DNA from: Methylococcus capsulatus
GTDB taxonomy: Bacteria > Pseudomonadota > Gammaproteobacteria > Methylococcales > Methylococcaceae
NCBI RefSeq assembly: GCF_036864975.1
Contig: NZ_CP104311.1
Coordinates: forward strand, 2,209,513 to 2,273,512
Reading direction: 5' to 3'
Length of the DNA: 64,000 bases
Both the position numbers and the translations under genes were made by a program. This document shows positions 8,540 to 17,361 of this stretch, in pieces (position 1 is the stretch's first letter; the number at the start of each line of letters is the position of its first letter). Below the pieces are notes generated by a model that was not told the origin of the DNA, did not search any database, and saw nothing but the letters and a program-made list of their open reading frames with translations.

Positions 8540-9898
8540 ATGGAGCTGGGGTTCTTCGGCGCCACCGGGACGGTCACAGGTTCCAGATATCTGGTGACCG
8601 AGGGACAATGCCGCATCCTGGTGGATTGCGGGTTGTTCCAGGGGTTCAAGCAGCTCCGGTTGCGCAATCGTGAACCTTTCCCGGTGGCGCCGGACAGTCT
8701 CGATGCGCTGGTCCTGACCCATGCCCACATCGACCACAGCGGCTATATCCCGCTGCTGGCGCGCAACGGTTTCGCCGGCCGCATCCATTGTACGCCCGCA
8801 ACCCTCGATCTCTGCCGGATCCTGCTGCCCGACAGCGGCCACCTGCAGGAGGAGGAAGCCGAGTATGCCAACCGGCGCGGTTTTTCGCGCCATCATCCGG
8901 CCTTGCCGCTGTACACGCGGGAAGATGCCGAACGTTGCCTCGATCTGTTCGAGCCGGTCGATTACGGCCGCGAAGTGCAGGTGGGCGGCGAATTGCGGTT
9001 CCGCTTCCAGCCGGCGGGCCATATCCTCGGGGCGGCTTCGGTGGTGCTCCGGGGCCGGCGCTCGACCCTCGCTTTCTCGGGCGACCTGGGGCGGCCGAAT
9101 GATCCGACCATGCGCAGCCCGGCGCCTTGCCCGGCGGCCGATTTCCTCGTGGTCGAATCCACCTACGGCAATCGCCGCCACGCCACGGAAGACCCGGTGG
9201 AAACGTTCGGCGACTACATCGGACGGACCTTTCGCCGCGGCGGTGTCGTGCTGATCCCCGCGTTCGCCGTCGGCCGCGCCCAGACCGTGTTGTACTGCAT
9301 TCACCGTTTGAAGGCTACCGGGAAGATGCCGGAGGTTCCCGTCTACCTCGACAGCCCGATGGCTGTCGACGCCACCGAGCTGTTTCGCCGCTACCGCTCC
9401 GAACACCGCCTTTCGTCCGTGGAGGCCGAGGCGGTGTGCCGGATTGCGCATTACGTCAATACCGCCGAGGAATCCAAGGCGCTGAGCGCCCGGCGGACCC
9501 CGATGATCCTGATCTCGGCGAGCGGCATGGCGACCGGCGGACGTGTGTTGCACCATCTCAAGGCCTTCGCTCCGGATCACCGCAATACGGTGCTGTTCAC
9601 AGGCTTCCAGGCGCCGGGAACGCGCGGCGCGGCGATTCTGGACGGAGTCGAGGCGGTCAAGATCCATGGCGAATACATTCCGATCCGGGCCGAAGTGGGG
9701 CTGGTCGAAAACTTGTCGGCCCATGCCGACTACGGTGAAGTGCTCGACTGGCTTCGACAGTGTCCCAAGCCGCCGATCAGGACATTCGTCACCCATGGCG
9801 AGCCCGAGGCGGCCGATGCGCTCCGTTTCCGGATCGAGCACGAACTGGGCTGGGACTGCCGCGTGCCCGAATACCGGGAAACGATCGGTTTGGGATGA
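8540..9898 (+). CDS. MBL-fold beta-CASP metallo-hydrolase (RNA-processing exonuclease type)
   Basis: A 452-residue metallo-beta-lactamase-fold protein of the beta-CASP/CPSF73-like group. The metal motif is LTHAHIDHSGYIPLL (HxHxDH) near residue 58, with later metal ligands in AGHILGAAS and SGDLG. The beta-CASP region includes VESTYGNRRH and LISASGMATGGRVLHHL, and the C-terminal RMMBL motif is LSAHADYGEVLDW. Relatives act as RNA endo- or exonucleases; the substrate here is unknown. The start lies 6 nt after the preceding stop, so it is probably cotranscribed with the Met-rich protein. Confidence 0.9.
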   Translation: MELGFFGATGTVTGSRYLVTEGQCRILVDCGLFQGFKQLRLRNREPFPVAPDSLDALVLTHAHIDHSGYIPLLARNGFAGRIHCTPATLDLCRILLPDSGHLQEEEAEYANRRGFSRHHPALPLYTREDAERCLDLFEPVDYGREVQVGGELRFRFQPAGHILGAASVVLRGRRSTLAFSGDLGRPNDPTMRSPAPCPAADFLVVESTYGNRRHATEDPVETFGDYIGRTFRRGGVVLIPAFAVGRAQTVLYCIHRLKATGKMPEVPVYLDSPMAVDATELFRRYRSEHRLSSVEAEAVCRIAHYVNTAEESKALSARRTPMILISASGMATGGRVLHHLKAFAPDHRNTVLFTGFQAPGTRGAAILDGVEAVKIHGEYIPIRAEVGLVENLSAHADYGEVLDWLRQCPKPPIRTFVTHGEPEAADALRFRIEHELGWDCRVPEYRETIGLG

Positions 9899-9903
9899 CG
9901 GAC

Positions 9904-10671
9904 TCAGGCCGGGTTCGGACTCGGGATGAAACGGCACTCGACTTCCAGATCGCGTCCGATCCGTTCCATCAAGGCCTGAATGCCGAACCGTTCGGTGGCA
10001 TTGTGGCCACCGGCGTACATGTGTATCCCCGCTTCCTGCGCCTCGTGCCAGTCGTGTTCGCTCATTTCCCCGGTGATGTAAGCGTCCAGGCCCGCCTTGG
10101 CCGCCTCGGCCCAGCCGCCGTTGGCGCCGCCGGTGATGATCCCGATCGTGCAAACCGGCGCCGTCGCATCCGGTGTGGCCAGCAGCACCGGATGTTCCAG
10201 GATTTCCGCCAGCCGCTCGCGCAAGGCGGAAGCCGGCAGGCTCACCTGCAGCCTGCCCCGGACCCCGGTGGGGCAGCCCTGATAGTCCCCGAACGGCGCC
10301 TGTGCGCTTAGGCCGATCCTCTGTCCCAGCACCGCCGCATTGCCGATTTCCGGGTGGGCATCGAGCGGCAAGTGATATGCGAACAGATTGATGGCTTGGC
10401 GCACCAGCGGAAACACCCGCCGCGCGAACGGTCCCACCAGCGGCCGGGCGCCGTGGAATTTCCAGAACAGGCCGTGGTGCACGATCAGCGCATCGGCCTG
10501 CCATTCGGCGGCTACAGCGGCGGAATGGGCCGTCGCGGACACCGCGAAGGCGATCCGCCGGATTTCCTCGCGTCCTTCGATCTGTAGGCCATTCGGGCCG
10601 TAATCGGCGAATGCGCCGGGATTGAGCAGCGCCGCCAGAAACCGTTCGAGAGCGGAGCGGGTGATTGCCAT
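9904..10671 (-). CDS. Nif3-like dinuclear metal centre protein
   Basis: A 255-residue Nif3/DUF34 family protein. Metal-binding motifs are visible: VHHGLFWK, LPLDAHPEIGNAAVLG and the C-terminal YAGGHNATERFGIQAL. Family members form toroidal hexamers with a two-metal site, and some homologues hydrolyse cyclic adducts or act as GTP cyclohydrolase-like proteins, but the physiological role is unsettled. It is convergent with the metallo-hydrolase gene, with only 5 nt between the two stops. Confidence 0.92.
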   Translation of the reverse strand: MAITRSALERFLAALLNPGAFADYGPNGLQIEGREEIRRIAFAVSATAHSAAVAAEWQADALIVHHGLFWKFHGARPLVGPFARRVFPLVRQAINLFAYHLPLDAHPEIGNAAVLGQRIGLSAQAPFGDYQGCPTGVRGRLQVSLPASALRERLAEILEHPVLLATPDATAPVCTIGIITGGANGGWAEAAKAGLDAYITGEMSEHDWHEAQEAGIHMYAGGHNATERFGIQALMERIGRDLEVECRFIPSPNPA

Positions 10672-10761
10672 GGGATACCTTGCAAGCCGTGTCGTAACCT
10701 CGGATTATCGCCCATTTCGCAATGGCTCTATCATCAGCAATTTCCACCCGGATACCCGCCC

Positions 10762-12258
10762 ATGACCTCTCCCCTTTTCGCCGATCAGCCGACGCGGTTT
10801 CTGGATCGCTCGCTGGAGGATCTGCTGGCCGAGCGCCTAGCCTGCGACCCCGGTGCCGCCGCTCTCTCGCTGTTCCAGCGGGCGGCGGCGGAAGTGCCTG
10901 CCTACCGTACTTTTCTGGCTGCGCACGGGATTCGTCCGGACAGTGTGCGGACCCTCGTCGATTTCGTCCACCTGCCGCTCACCGACAAGCCCTCCTACAT
11001 GCAGGCCTATCCTCTGCCCGAGCGCTGCTGGGGCGGCCGCCTGGCGGCCTGCGACAGGATCGCGGTGTCTTCCGGTTCCACCGGCAAGCCGACCTTCTGG
11101 CCGAGGGCTTTACACCATGAGCTCGACATCGCCTTGCGCTTCGAACAGGTGTTCCGTGATGCCTTCCAGGCCCACGCCCGCAGTACTCTGGCGGTCGTGT
11201 GTTTCGCCCTGGGGAACTGGGTCGGCGGCATTTACACCACCTCTTGCCTGTGGCATCTCGCCCGTAAAGGGTATCCGATTACGGTGGCGACGCCCGGCAA
11301 CCGCCCCGATGAAATCTTCCGGGTGATCGGAGAGCTGGCGCCGTATTTCGAGCAGATGGTGCTGTTGGGTTACCCGCCGTTCGTGAAAGACGTGATCGAT
11401 AGCGGCGCGGCCGCGGGGATTCTCTGGGATCGCCATGCAGTGAAGCTGGTGTTCGCCGGCGAGGTGTTCAGCGAGGAATGGCGTTCGCTGGTCTGCGCCC
11501 GGATCGGGTCCGAATCCCCCTGTTACGACACCGCCTCGCTTTACGGCACGGCCGACGGCGGCGTCCTGGGCAACGAAACGCCCTTGAGCATCGCCATCCG
11601 CCGTTTTTTCGCCGCCCATCCCCAGGCGGCCCGCGAACTGTTCGGCGAATCCAGGTTGCCGACGCTGGTGCAGTACGATCCCTTGAGCCGTTATTTCGAA
11701 CTGCACGACGGTACGCTGGTGGTGACCGGCGACAACGGCGTGCCCCTGATCCGCTATCACATCGCCGACCGGGGCGGGCTGGTCGGCTATGCCGAGATGC
11801 GGGACTTCCTCCGCGACTGGGATGCGCACGATCTCGCCGAATACGGATTCGATCCGGCCTGGGGCGAACGGCCCTTGCCTTTCCTCTACCTGTTCGGGCG
11901 GGCCGATTTCACCGTTTCCTACTACGGCGCCAACATCTATCCGGAGAACGTGACGGTGGGGCTAGAGCAGCCCGGCATCGTCAACTGGGTCAGCGGCAAG
12001 TTCGTGTTGGAAGCGCCGGAAGGGGCGGGGGGCGACCGCGAGCTGCGGCTGACGGTGGAGCTTTTGCCGGGCGTGGAGGCAGACGAGGCCAAGGCGGCGA
12101 AAATCGCCGACTCGGTGCGGACGGAACTGCTGCGCCTCAACAGCGAATTCGCCCATTACACGCCGCACGCGCGGCAGACTCCCCTTGTGGTGCTGCGGCC
12201 TTTCGGCGATCCGGAGTATTTTCCCGCCGGGGTGAAGCACCGCTATACGCGGCGTTGA
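10762..12258 (+). CDS. PaaK-like adenylate-forming enzyme (phenylacetate-CoA ligase / CoF390 synthetase type)
   Basis: A 498-residue ANL-superfamily protein of the PaaK branch. The phosphate-loop motif is VSSGSTGKPTFWPR near residue 110, followed by CYDTASLYGTADGG (acid-core motif), LIRYHIADRGGLVGYA and a C-terminal subdomain containing LFGRADFTVSYYGANIYPENV. The enzyme should activate a carboxylate with ATP, but the substrate cannot be inferred from the window. It begins about 90 nt from the divergent nif3-like gene and is not obviously in an operon. Confidence 0.8.
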   Translation: MTSPLFADQPTRFLDRSLEDLLAERLACDPGAAALSLFQRAAAEVPAYRTFLAAHGIRPDSVRTLVDFVHLPLTDKPSYMQAYPLPERCWGGRLAACDRIAVSSGSTGKPTFWPRALHHELDIALRFEQVFRDAFQAHARSTLAVVCFALGNWVGGIYTTSCLWHLARKGYPITVATPGNRPDEIFRVIGELAPYFEQMVLLGYPPFVKDVIDSGAAAGILWDRHAVKLVFAGEVFSEEWRSLVCARIGSESPCYDTASLYGTADGGVLGNETPLSIAIRRFFAAHPQAARELFGESRLPTLVQYDPLSRYFELHDGTLVVTGDNGVPLIRYHIADRGGLVGYAEMRDFLRDWDAHDLAEYGFDPAWGERPLPFLYLFGRADFTVSYYGANIYPENVTVGLEQPGIVNWVSGKFVLEAPEGAGGDRELRLTVELLPGVEADEAKAAKIADSVRTELLRLNSEFAHYTPHARQTPLVVLRPFGDPEYFPAGVKHRYTRR

Positions 12259-12637
12259 GCCAGACGTCCAAGCTCTTTTCGAGCACATCGCGTAAGGCCG
12301 CGTCTATTCCATCACCCGCGCGACCTCGGGCACGAAGTGTTCGCCGGAGCCGATCCCCCGCCAGCTCGAGACCCGCACCGCCGGGCGGCGCCAGTCAATA
12401 GTGCCGGAGCCGCTGTTCGCGATAGCCGTCTGCCGGAATCACCGAGGAAAGCCAAGGCCTTCTTGCGCAAGAGGCGGCTGGATCTTATAGGCGGCCAAGC
12501 CGAGAATGGTCGCCGGTAGAACGGATTCTTTGAGATTTATTCGGTTGCCCTGCCAGCCAGGTCGCGACGATGAACCATGACATGGCCGTGATAGCTCGGC
12601 CCGAGGTCATGTGTCGATTTTGTCTGCCTTCGTCGGC
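12259..12637. other. Spacer with possible decayed gene end on the minus strand
   Basis: No intact gene is visible. Reading the minus strand from about 12440 down to about 12310 gives IPADGYREQRLRHY, a stop or one-base shift, then WRRPAVRVSSWRGIGSG...EVARVME and a stop. This looks protein-like and may be the 3' remnant of a lost gene, but I cannot name the family. Confidence 0.25.
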
Positions 12638-13432
12638 TCATGGAAATGGAGTATCGATGAGAAGGCCTGGCAGGTCGGCAATGGATTCGATGATCCGGTC
12701 GGGCTGCACGGAGCCGGTTTCCAGTTGGGAAGGCCGGAATTTGCCGGTTCGGACCAGGATGCCACGAAGTCCGGCGGCTTGTCCTCCGCCGATGTCCGCC
12801 TCGAGGTCGTCTCCGACGATGGCGGCCTGTTCGGGCGGCAGCCCCATGTCCCGGAGGGCGACGGCGAAAAAATCCGCCGAGGGTTTGCCCATGACCCAGG
12901 CCCGGACACCTGCGCAGTATTCGAGCGCGGCCACCAGCCCGCCGATGTCCATGCGCAGGCCCTGTCCGGTTTGCCAGAAGCGGTTCTTGTGCACGGCGAT
13001 GAGCTGGGCTCCCCGCATGATGGCGTTGAACATCCGATCGAGGCAGTCATGGGTCCAGACCGCGGCGGTGTCGCCCAGCACCAGGGCCTCGGCATCCTCC
13101 ATCGATGCCTGGGGGATCCCGGCGAAATCGGCTTTCACGTCATCCTCCAGCAGCAGGTGGGCGTTAAGGCCCGTAGCCCGCAGATGGCGCAAGACGGCCT
13201 GAGGGGCGCTGATGATCTCGCTGCGTTCCACCGGAAAACCCAGCGCCCTGATCTTCCGTTCCAGGGTCGCCAAGGATAACGTACTGGTGTTGGTGACGAA
13301 GCGGCAGATCCAGCCGCCGGCCTTGATCTTCGCGACGGCCTCCACGGCGCCGGGGATGGGTTGCGAGTCCACATAAAGCACGCCGTCCAGGTCGAACAGC
13401 AGGCCACGAATGGTTCGGTCGTTCTCGACCAT
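12638..13432 (-). CDS. HAD-superfamily phosphatase, class IIA (NagD-like)
   Basis: A 264-residue HAD-IIA hydrolase. Motif I is LLFDLDGVLYVDSQPIPGA at the N-terminus, motif II is RFVTNTSTLS, motif III is around MGKPSADFF, and motif IV is IVGDDLEADIGGGQAAG. Family members dephosphorylate sugar phosphates, phosphoglycolate or nucleotides; specificity cannot be read here. The gene looks complete and monocistronic. Resembles the LHPP/NagD group more than PGP. Confidence 0.92.
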   Translation of the reverse strand: MVENDRTIRGLLFDLDGVLYVDSQPIPGAVEAVAKIKAGGWICRFVTNTSTLSLATLERKIRALGFPVERSEIISAPQAVLRHLRATGLNAHLLLEDDVKADFAGIPQASMEDAEALVLGDTAAVWTHDCLDRMFNAIMRGAQLIAVHKNRFWQTGQGLRMDIGGLVAALEYCAGVRAWVMGKPSADFFAVALRDMGLPPEQAAIVGDDLEADIGGGQAAGLRGILVRTGKFRPSQLETGSVQPDRIIESIADLPGLLIDTPFP

Positions 13433-13686
13433 GCTTCTCCTTCTTGGGCAATGGGCAGGAAGATCCGACCGGAATGTTCCTTGATGGCGGCTTTACAGAC
13501 AAGAGCCCGAGGCGGGGGTATTCCGGTATTTGGCCGCAATCCCCCGGTGGCGTGGGTGGATTTCCCCCATCCACGCGGAGACATTCTAACCGTCTTCCTG
13601 TCAATCAATGGCTTCGCTTGGTACTGAACTGGCACGAACCGTGTTTCCTGCTCATCCGGAACCACCGACCGTCCTTCACCGATGCC

Positions 13687-14067
13687 ATGAACGCGACCGA
13701 ACCCTCCTGCAACCAAACAGCCACGATCCATCTCTTGGCTTATGCCGGTCCCAGGACCCATGCGCTCGATTCGGTCCGTCAAGCGCAGTCGGTGATCGCC
13801 AGTCTGCGGCACAAGGCCGGCAACTGGATCGAACTCGATTTTTCCGGAGTGGAGAGCGTGGGTGCGGCATTCACCGACGAGTTGTTCAGCTTCGCGGAGC
13901 GCGAGGCGCCGGACATCTGGCTGGTACCGACGCATTACAATGAGACCGTCCGGCCTCTCCTCAACCGTCAACTCAGCCTGCTGCAGCAACGGCGGGATCG
14001 GGCCTGGTGCTTGGCTTCGACAGCGACCGATTACGCATGCGCCGAGTCCTCGCAAACGCGGCGTTGA
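13687..14067 (+). CDS. STAS-like domain protein (DUF4325 type)
   Basis: A protein of about 126 residues whose central part (KAGNWIELDFSGVESVGAAF, then TDELFSFA) matches the STAS-like DUF4325 pattern of a strand, the LDFxGVxxVgxaFxDELF motif and a helix. These domains usually sit in small regulatory modules and may bind nucleotides or partner proteins. The frame is open upstream to 13444, but ATG 13687 removes a long low-quality N-terminus and fits the domain. No partner kinase or ATPase is adjacent. Confidence 0.65.
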   Translation: MNATEPSCNQTATIHLLAYAGPRTHALDSVRQAQSVIASLRHKAGNWIELDFSGVESVGAAFTDELFSFAEREAPDIWLVPTHYNETVRPLLNRQLSLLQQRRDRAWCLASTATDYACAESSQTRR

Positions 14068-14077
14068 CCCTCCCTGA

Positions 14078-14478
14078 CTATCGCCAGAGCGGTCCCGGGA
14101 GGCTGCGGACCGGATCGGTCGGTGTCGGCGAGCAGCCGGGAATCACGGCGTCCACTCGCAGCACATCGCCCACCGCGCCACAAGTCGCATAGTTCCCACC
14201 GAATTTGCTCCCATCGGCGGCGCAGCTTCCCATCGCGAGAACCCATGTCGGTTCCGGCGGCGCTTCCCCGGTCGCCAGCACTGCCGCCTGCATGTGGCGG
14301 GAAACCGGCCCTGTCACCTCAGCACATCGGCATGGCGGGGCGAGGCGACGAAGTCGACGCCAAGGAGCGATCGACGTCGTAGCAGGGATTCCCCAGGGCG
14401 GCGATCTCCAGTTCGGGGTCGGTCAGCGGCTGGAAGGTTTCGGTGACGCTGCCTGGGCCGGCGATCCTGCGCAATGGC
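14078..14478 (-). pseudogene. Remnant of group-4-type hydrogenase small subunit (HyfI/HycG-like)
   Basis: Three minus-strand frames can be joined into one recognisable protein: ELEIAALGNPCYDVDRS, then LLGVDFVASPRHADVLR, then VTGPVSRHMQAAVL...PEPTWVLAMGSCAADG...GNYATCGAVGDVLRVDAVIPGCSPTPTD. This is the NuoB-like 20-kDa subunit pattern of energy-converting [NiFe] hydrogenases. At least two frameshifts are needed, near 14358 and 14315, and the usual N-terminal GSCxxC cysteine pair is missing. It directly follows the large-subunit remnant in the same orientation, so both descend from one hydrogenase operon. The identification rests on my recognition of the motif pattern. Confidence 0.7.
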
Positions 14479-14497
14479 TTGTGGCTGGCGGCGGCTA

Positions 14498-14640
14498 TTA
14501 CAGGTCATGGCCGGCACACGAGCCGTCGACCGGCTTGGTGCACAGAGGGAATCCGGAACGATGTCGCCCACGACCGGTTTCTCCAGGGCCGGCCAGTTGA
14601 AGATACCGGGGTCGCGGGGGGGCGCGGGAAGAAACGGGCA
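14498..14640 (-). pseudogene. Remnant of hydrogenase III large-subunit C-terminus
   Basis: On the minus strand, RDPGIFNWPALEKPVVGDIVPDS is followed after a one-base shift by KPVDGSCAGHDL and a TAA stop at 14498-14500. The pattern of an NWPxLE...GDIVPDF...KSFxLSYAGHDL ending belongs to the NuoD-like large subunit of membrane-bound [NiFe] hydrogenases. Only the final 45 or so codons remain. It lies immediately upstream of the small-subunit remnant, the order expected for a hydrogenase operon. Confidence 0.6.
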
Positions 14641-14738
14641 ATGCGTTCCAGCACTAGCCCTTTTGAACCCGGTCGCATTGCGTCGCCGGGGCGAAGCCGG
14701 CACACTGTGCGCTGCCTTCGATCGGGGGAACGACAGCC

Positions 14739-15310
14739 ATGGGACCAGCACAAGCCGTTGCCGTACCGACGCCTTATGAGCGTCTGATGGCGCTGCCCGA
14801 CAATCTGGTCGGCGAGATCGTCGACGGCGAACCCTATATACCCGGCCGCGGCCGGCCGGGCCGTATGCTCTCGCCGAAATCGGTCTTTCCCTTGAACTGG
14901 GAGGGGCGTTCGGCAAAGGCCGGGGTGTCCCCGGCGGCTGGTGGATTTTGCCGGAACCCGAACTGCACTTCGTCCGCGACGTCGAGGTCGTCGTGCCCGA
15001 CCTTGCCGGCTGGCGCCGTGAACGCATACCCGCGGTGCCCGAGGATCACCGTTTCGAAGTCGTGCCGGACTGGGACTGCGGAATCCTCTCGCCCCATACG
15101 GTCAAAAAAGACCGGGCCATCGAGCTGCCGCTGTACGCCCGCCGCGGCGTGGCCCATGCCTGGCTGGTCGATCCGCAGGTGCGTACCCTCGAAGGATTCG
15201 CACTGCGCGACGGCTCATGGCTGCTGCTCGGCGCGTATAAGGACGACGACCCGATCTGTCTGGCGCCTTTCGATGCCATGACTTTTTCGCTTGCAGAGTT
15301 GTGGACCTGA
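14739..15310 (+). pseudogene. Frameshifted Uma2 family (DUF820) nuclease-like gene
   Basis: The start MGPAQAVAVPTPYERLMALP...GEIVDGEPYIPGRGRPG is in one frame; from about 14860 the homologous continuation (YALAEIGLSLELGGAFGKG, then GVPGGWWILPEPELHF) is in another frame and runs to 15310. The second part holds the Uma2 core: VVVPDLAGWRRER, PDWDCGILSPHTVKKDR, ARRGVAHAWLVDP. Uma2 proteins have a PD-(D/E)XK-like fold and unknown substrates. One single-base change accounts for the break, so this is either a pseudogene or a sequencing error. The next gene starts 1 nt after its stop. Confidence 0.8.
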
Positions 15311-15311
15311 T

Positions 15312-15704
15312 ATGCGTATCCCAGACTTAGGGTGGCTGTCACTGTCGCCGCTGCTGGCAGCCTTGCTCGGATGTGCGGCATCGAGTGAAAAAGTCGACAC
15401 GGTGGAAGAGCTGCTCGCGGCCGCCGGGTTCAAGATTTTTTACGCCCAATCGCCTCGGGAACAGGCCAATCTGGATGCGATTCCCCAGCGCCAATTGGTC
15501 TCCCACCGGGTCAAAGACACCGTGACCTATCTCTATGCCGACAACGAGCGATGCGATTGCGTCTATGTCGGCGATCAAGCAGCCCAGGACCGGCTGCGCC
15601 GGCTCGCGGCGGAAAAGACGCAGGCAGACTGGCAGATTGAAGCCTCGGAAATCAGGCTGGACTGGACGATGAATCCGGCCGTATGGCGCGGGATGTACCC
15701 TTGA
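15312..15704 (+). CDS. Putative lipoprotein
   Basis: A 130-residue protein with a lipoprotein signal: hydrophobic LGWLSLSPLLAALLGC, with lipobox LLGC and the lipid-attachment Cys near residue 20. The mature part contains KIFYAQSPREQANLDAIPQ and a paired-Cys motif YLYADNERCDCVYVGD that resembles other small proteobacterial lipoproteins of unknown function. Start ATG 15312 follows the Uma2 stop by 1 nt; the longer frame from 15291 has no better site. Confidence 0.75.
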   Translation: MRIPDLGWLSLSPLLAALLGCAASSEKVDTVEELLAAAGFKIFYAQSPREQANLDAIPQRQLVSHRVKDTVTYLYADNERCDCVYVGDQAAQDRLRRLAAEKTQADWQIEASEIRLDWTMNPAVWRGMYP

Positions 15705-15851
15705 GAGCCGGAAATTCCGGCTACCCGCCGAGCGGCGCCGTCAGCCTCGTCAAAACCGGTCGCCGGCCGTGGCCGTCAAGTTCCGACATTGACGTCATCG
15801 ATTTCGCTGCTAAGCTCCGTTCAATGTCTGAACGGAGCTGACGCCGGACCC

Positions 15852-16202
15852 ATGACCCCTCATGAACAAGCCCAACTACGGATACTCAAGAGTCTGGAGG
15901 ATGCTCCGGGCATCAGCCAACGGGCGCTCGCCGAGCGGCTCGGCATCAGCCTGGGAAAAACCAACTATCTCCTCAAGGCGCTGCTGGAAAAAGGCTTTAT
16001 CAAGGCCGATAACTTCCGCCGCAGCAACAACAAGCTGGGCTATCTTTACCTGCTGACCCCGCAAGGCATCGAGCAGAAACTGCGCCTCACCCGCGCCTAT
16101 CTGGCCCGCAAGGAAGCGGAATACGAAGCGCTGCGCGCCGAGATTGCAGCACTGCACAGCGAACTGTCGACTTCCGAAGATTCAATCGCAACCACGCCAT
16201 AA
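15852..16202 (+). CDS. MarR-type EPS-associated transcriptional regulator
   Basis: A 116-residue winged-helix protein. The helix-turn-helix is ISQRALAERLGISLGKTNYL followed by a LLKALLEKGFIKADNF recognition/wing region and YLYLLTPQGIEQKLRLT. A coiled-coil tail (RKEAEYEALRAEIAALHSEL) probably supports dimerisation. This matches the family annotated as MarR-like EPS-associated regulator, which is usually found next to exopolysaccharide genes; here it immediately precedes gmd and fcl. The upstream frame to 15789 lacks a plausible site, so ATG 15852 is preferred. Confidence 0.85.
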   Translation: MTPHEQAQLRILKSLEDAPGISQRALAERLGISLGKTNYLLKALLEKGFIKADNFRRSNNKLGYLYLLTPQGIEQKLRLTRAYLARKEAEYEALRAEIAALHSELSTSEDSIATTP

Positions 16203-16232
16203 CAACTCCTTCTAAACCCGGATAATCGGTCC

Positions 16233-17351
16233 ATGACACGAAAAATCGCTCTCATCACCGGCGTCACCGGCCAGGACGGCGCCTACCTTTCCGAATTCCT
16301 TCTCGACAAAGGCTACGAAGTCCACGGCATCAAGCGCCGGACGTCGCTCTTCAACACCGATCGCATCGATCATCTCTACCAGGATCCGCACGTGAAGGAT
16401 CGCCGCTTCATCCTGCATCACGGCGACCTGACCGATTCAACCAGCCTGGTCCGCATCATCCAGAAGGTTCAGCCGGACGAAATCTATAACCTGGCCGCTC
16501 AATCCCACGTCGCGGTCAGTTTCGAGGAGCCGGAATACACGGCGAATGCGGACGGCATCGGTGCTCTGCGTATCCTGGAGGCCATCCGGATTCTGGGGAT
16601 GGAAAAGAAAACCCGCTACTACCAGGCATCCACGTCGGAACTCTACGGCCTCGTGCAGGAAATTCCACAGAAGGAAACCACGCCGTTCTATCCACGCAGC
16701 CCCTACGCGGTCGCCAAGCTTTACGCCTATTGGATCACGGTCAATTACCGGGAGGCGTATGGCATCTATGCCTGCAACGGCATCCTCTTCAACCATGAGA
16801 GCCCCGTGCGCGGCGAAACTTTCGTCACCCGCAAGATCACCCGCGCCATGGCTCGCATCGCTCTGGGACTGCAAGACTGCCTCTATCTCGGCAATCTGTC
16901 GGCATTGCGCGACTGGGGCCACGCCCGCGACTACGTCGAAATGCAGTGGCTGATGCTCCAGCAGGAGCGACCGGACGACTTCGTTATCGCGACCGGTGTC
17001 CAATACAGCGTCCGCCAGTTCGTCGAACTTGCAGCGGAAGAACTGGGACTCAGCCTGACTTGGGAAGGGGAGGGCGAACACGAAACAGGCAGAGTCGTGG
17101 CCGTATCCAACAAGGACGCCAAGGTGAAAACCGGCGACGTCATCGTCCGGGTCGATCCCCGCTATTTCCGCCCGACCGAAGTTGAGACTCTGCTCGGTGA
17201 TGCCAGCAAGGCGCGCGAGAAACTCGGCTGGACACCCAAGACCAGCCTGCGGGAGCTGGTCAAGGAAATGGTGCAGAGCGATTACACAGCGGCGAAGCGC
17301 GATGCGCTGGTGAAAATGGCCGGTTTCACCGCCTACGACTACCACGAGTAA
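16233..17351 (+). CDS. gmd: GDP-mannose 4,6-dehydratase
   Basis: SDR-family enzyme converting GDP-mannose to GDP-4-keto-6-deoxymannose, the first step toward GDP-L-fucose or GDP-rhamnose. Motifs: NAD(P) loop [37 protein letters not shown], active-site Thr and Tyr/Lys in [14 protein letters not shown] and [15 protein letters not shown], and [16 protein letters not shown]. At 372 residues it is full length. fcl begins 10 nt after its stop, giving a two-gene GDP-fucose cassette. Confidence 0.97.
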   Translation: MTRKIALITGVTGQDGAYLSEFLLDKGYEVHGIKRRTSLFNTDRIDHLYQDPHVKDRRFILHHGDLTDSTSLVRIIQKVQPDEIYNLAAQSHVAVSFEEPEYTANADGIGALRILEAIRILGMEKKTRYYQASTSELYGLVQEIPQKETTPFYPRSPYAVAKLYAYWITVNYREAYGIYACNGILFNHESPVRGETFVTRKITRAMARIALGLQDCLYLGNLSALRDWGHARDYVEMQWLMLQQERPDDFVIATGVQYSVRQFVELAAEELGLSLTWEGEGEHETGRVVAVSNKDAKVKTGDVIVRVDPRYFRPTEVETLLGDASKAREKLGWTPKTSLRELVKEMVQSDYTAAKRDALVKMAGFTAYDYHE

Positions 17352-17361
17352 GTGCACTGTC

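Noticed and set aside
8060..10747. An 895-codon minus-strand frame
   Set aside because: It covers three well-supported genes on other frames (Met-rich protein, metallo-hydrolase, nif3-like) and has the Arg/Pro/His-rich composition of a shadow frame.
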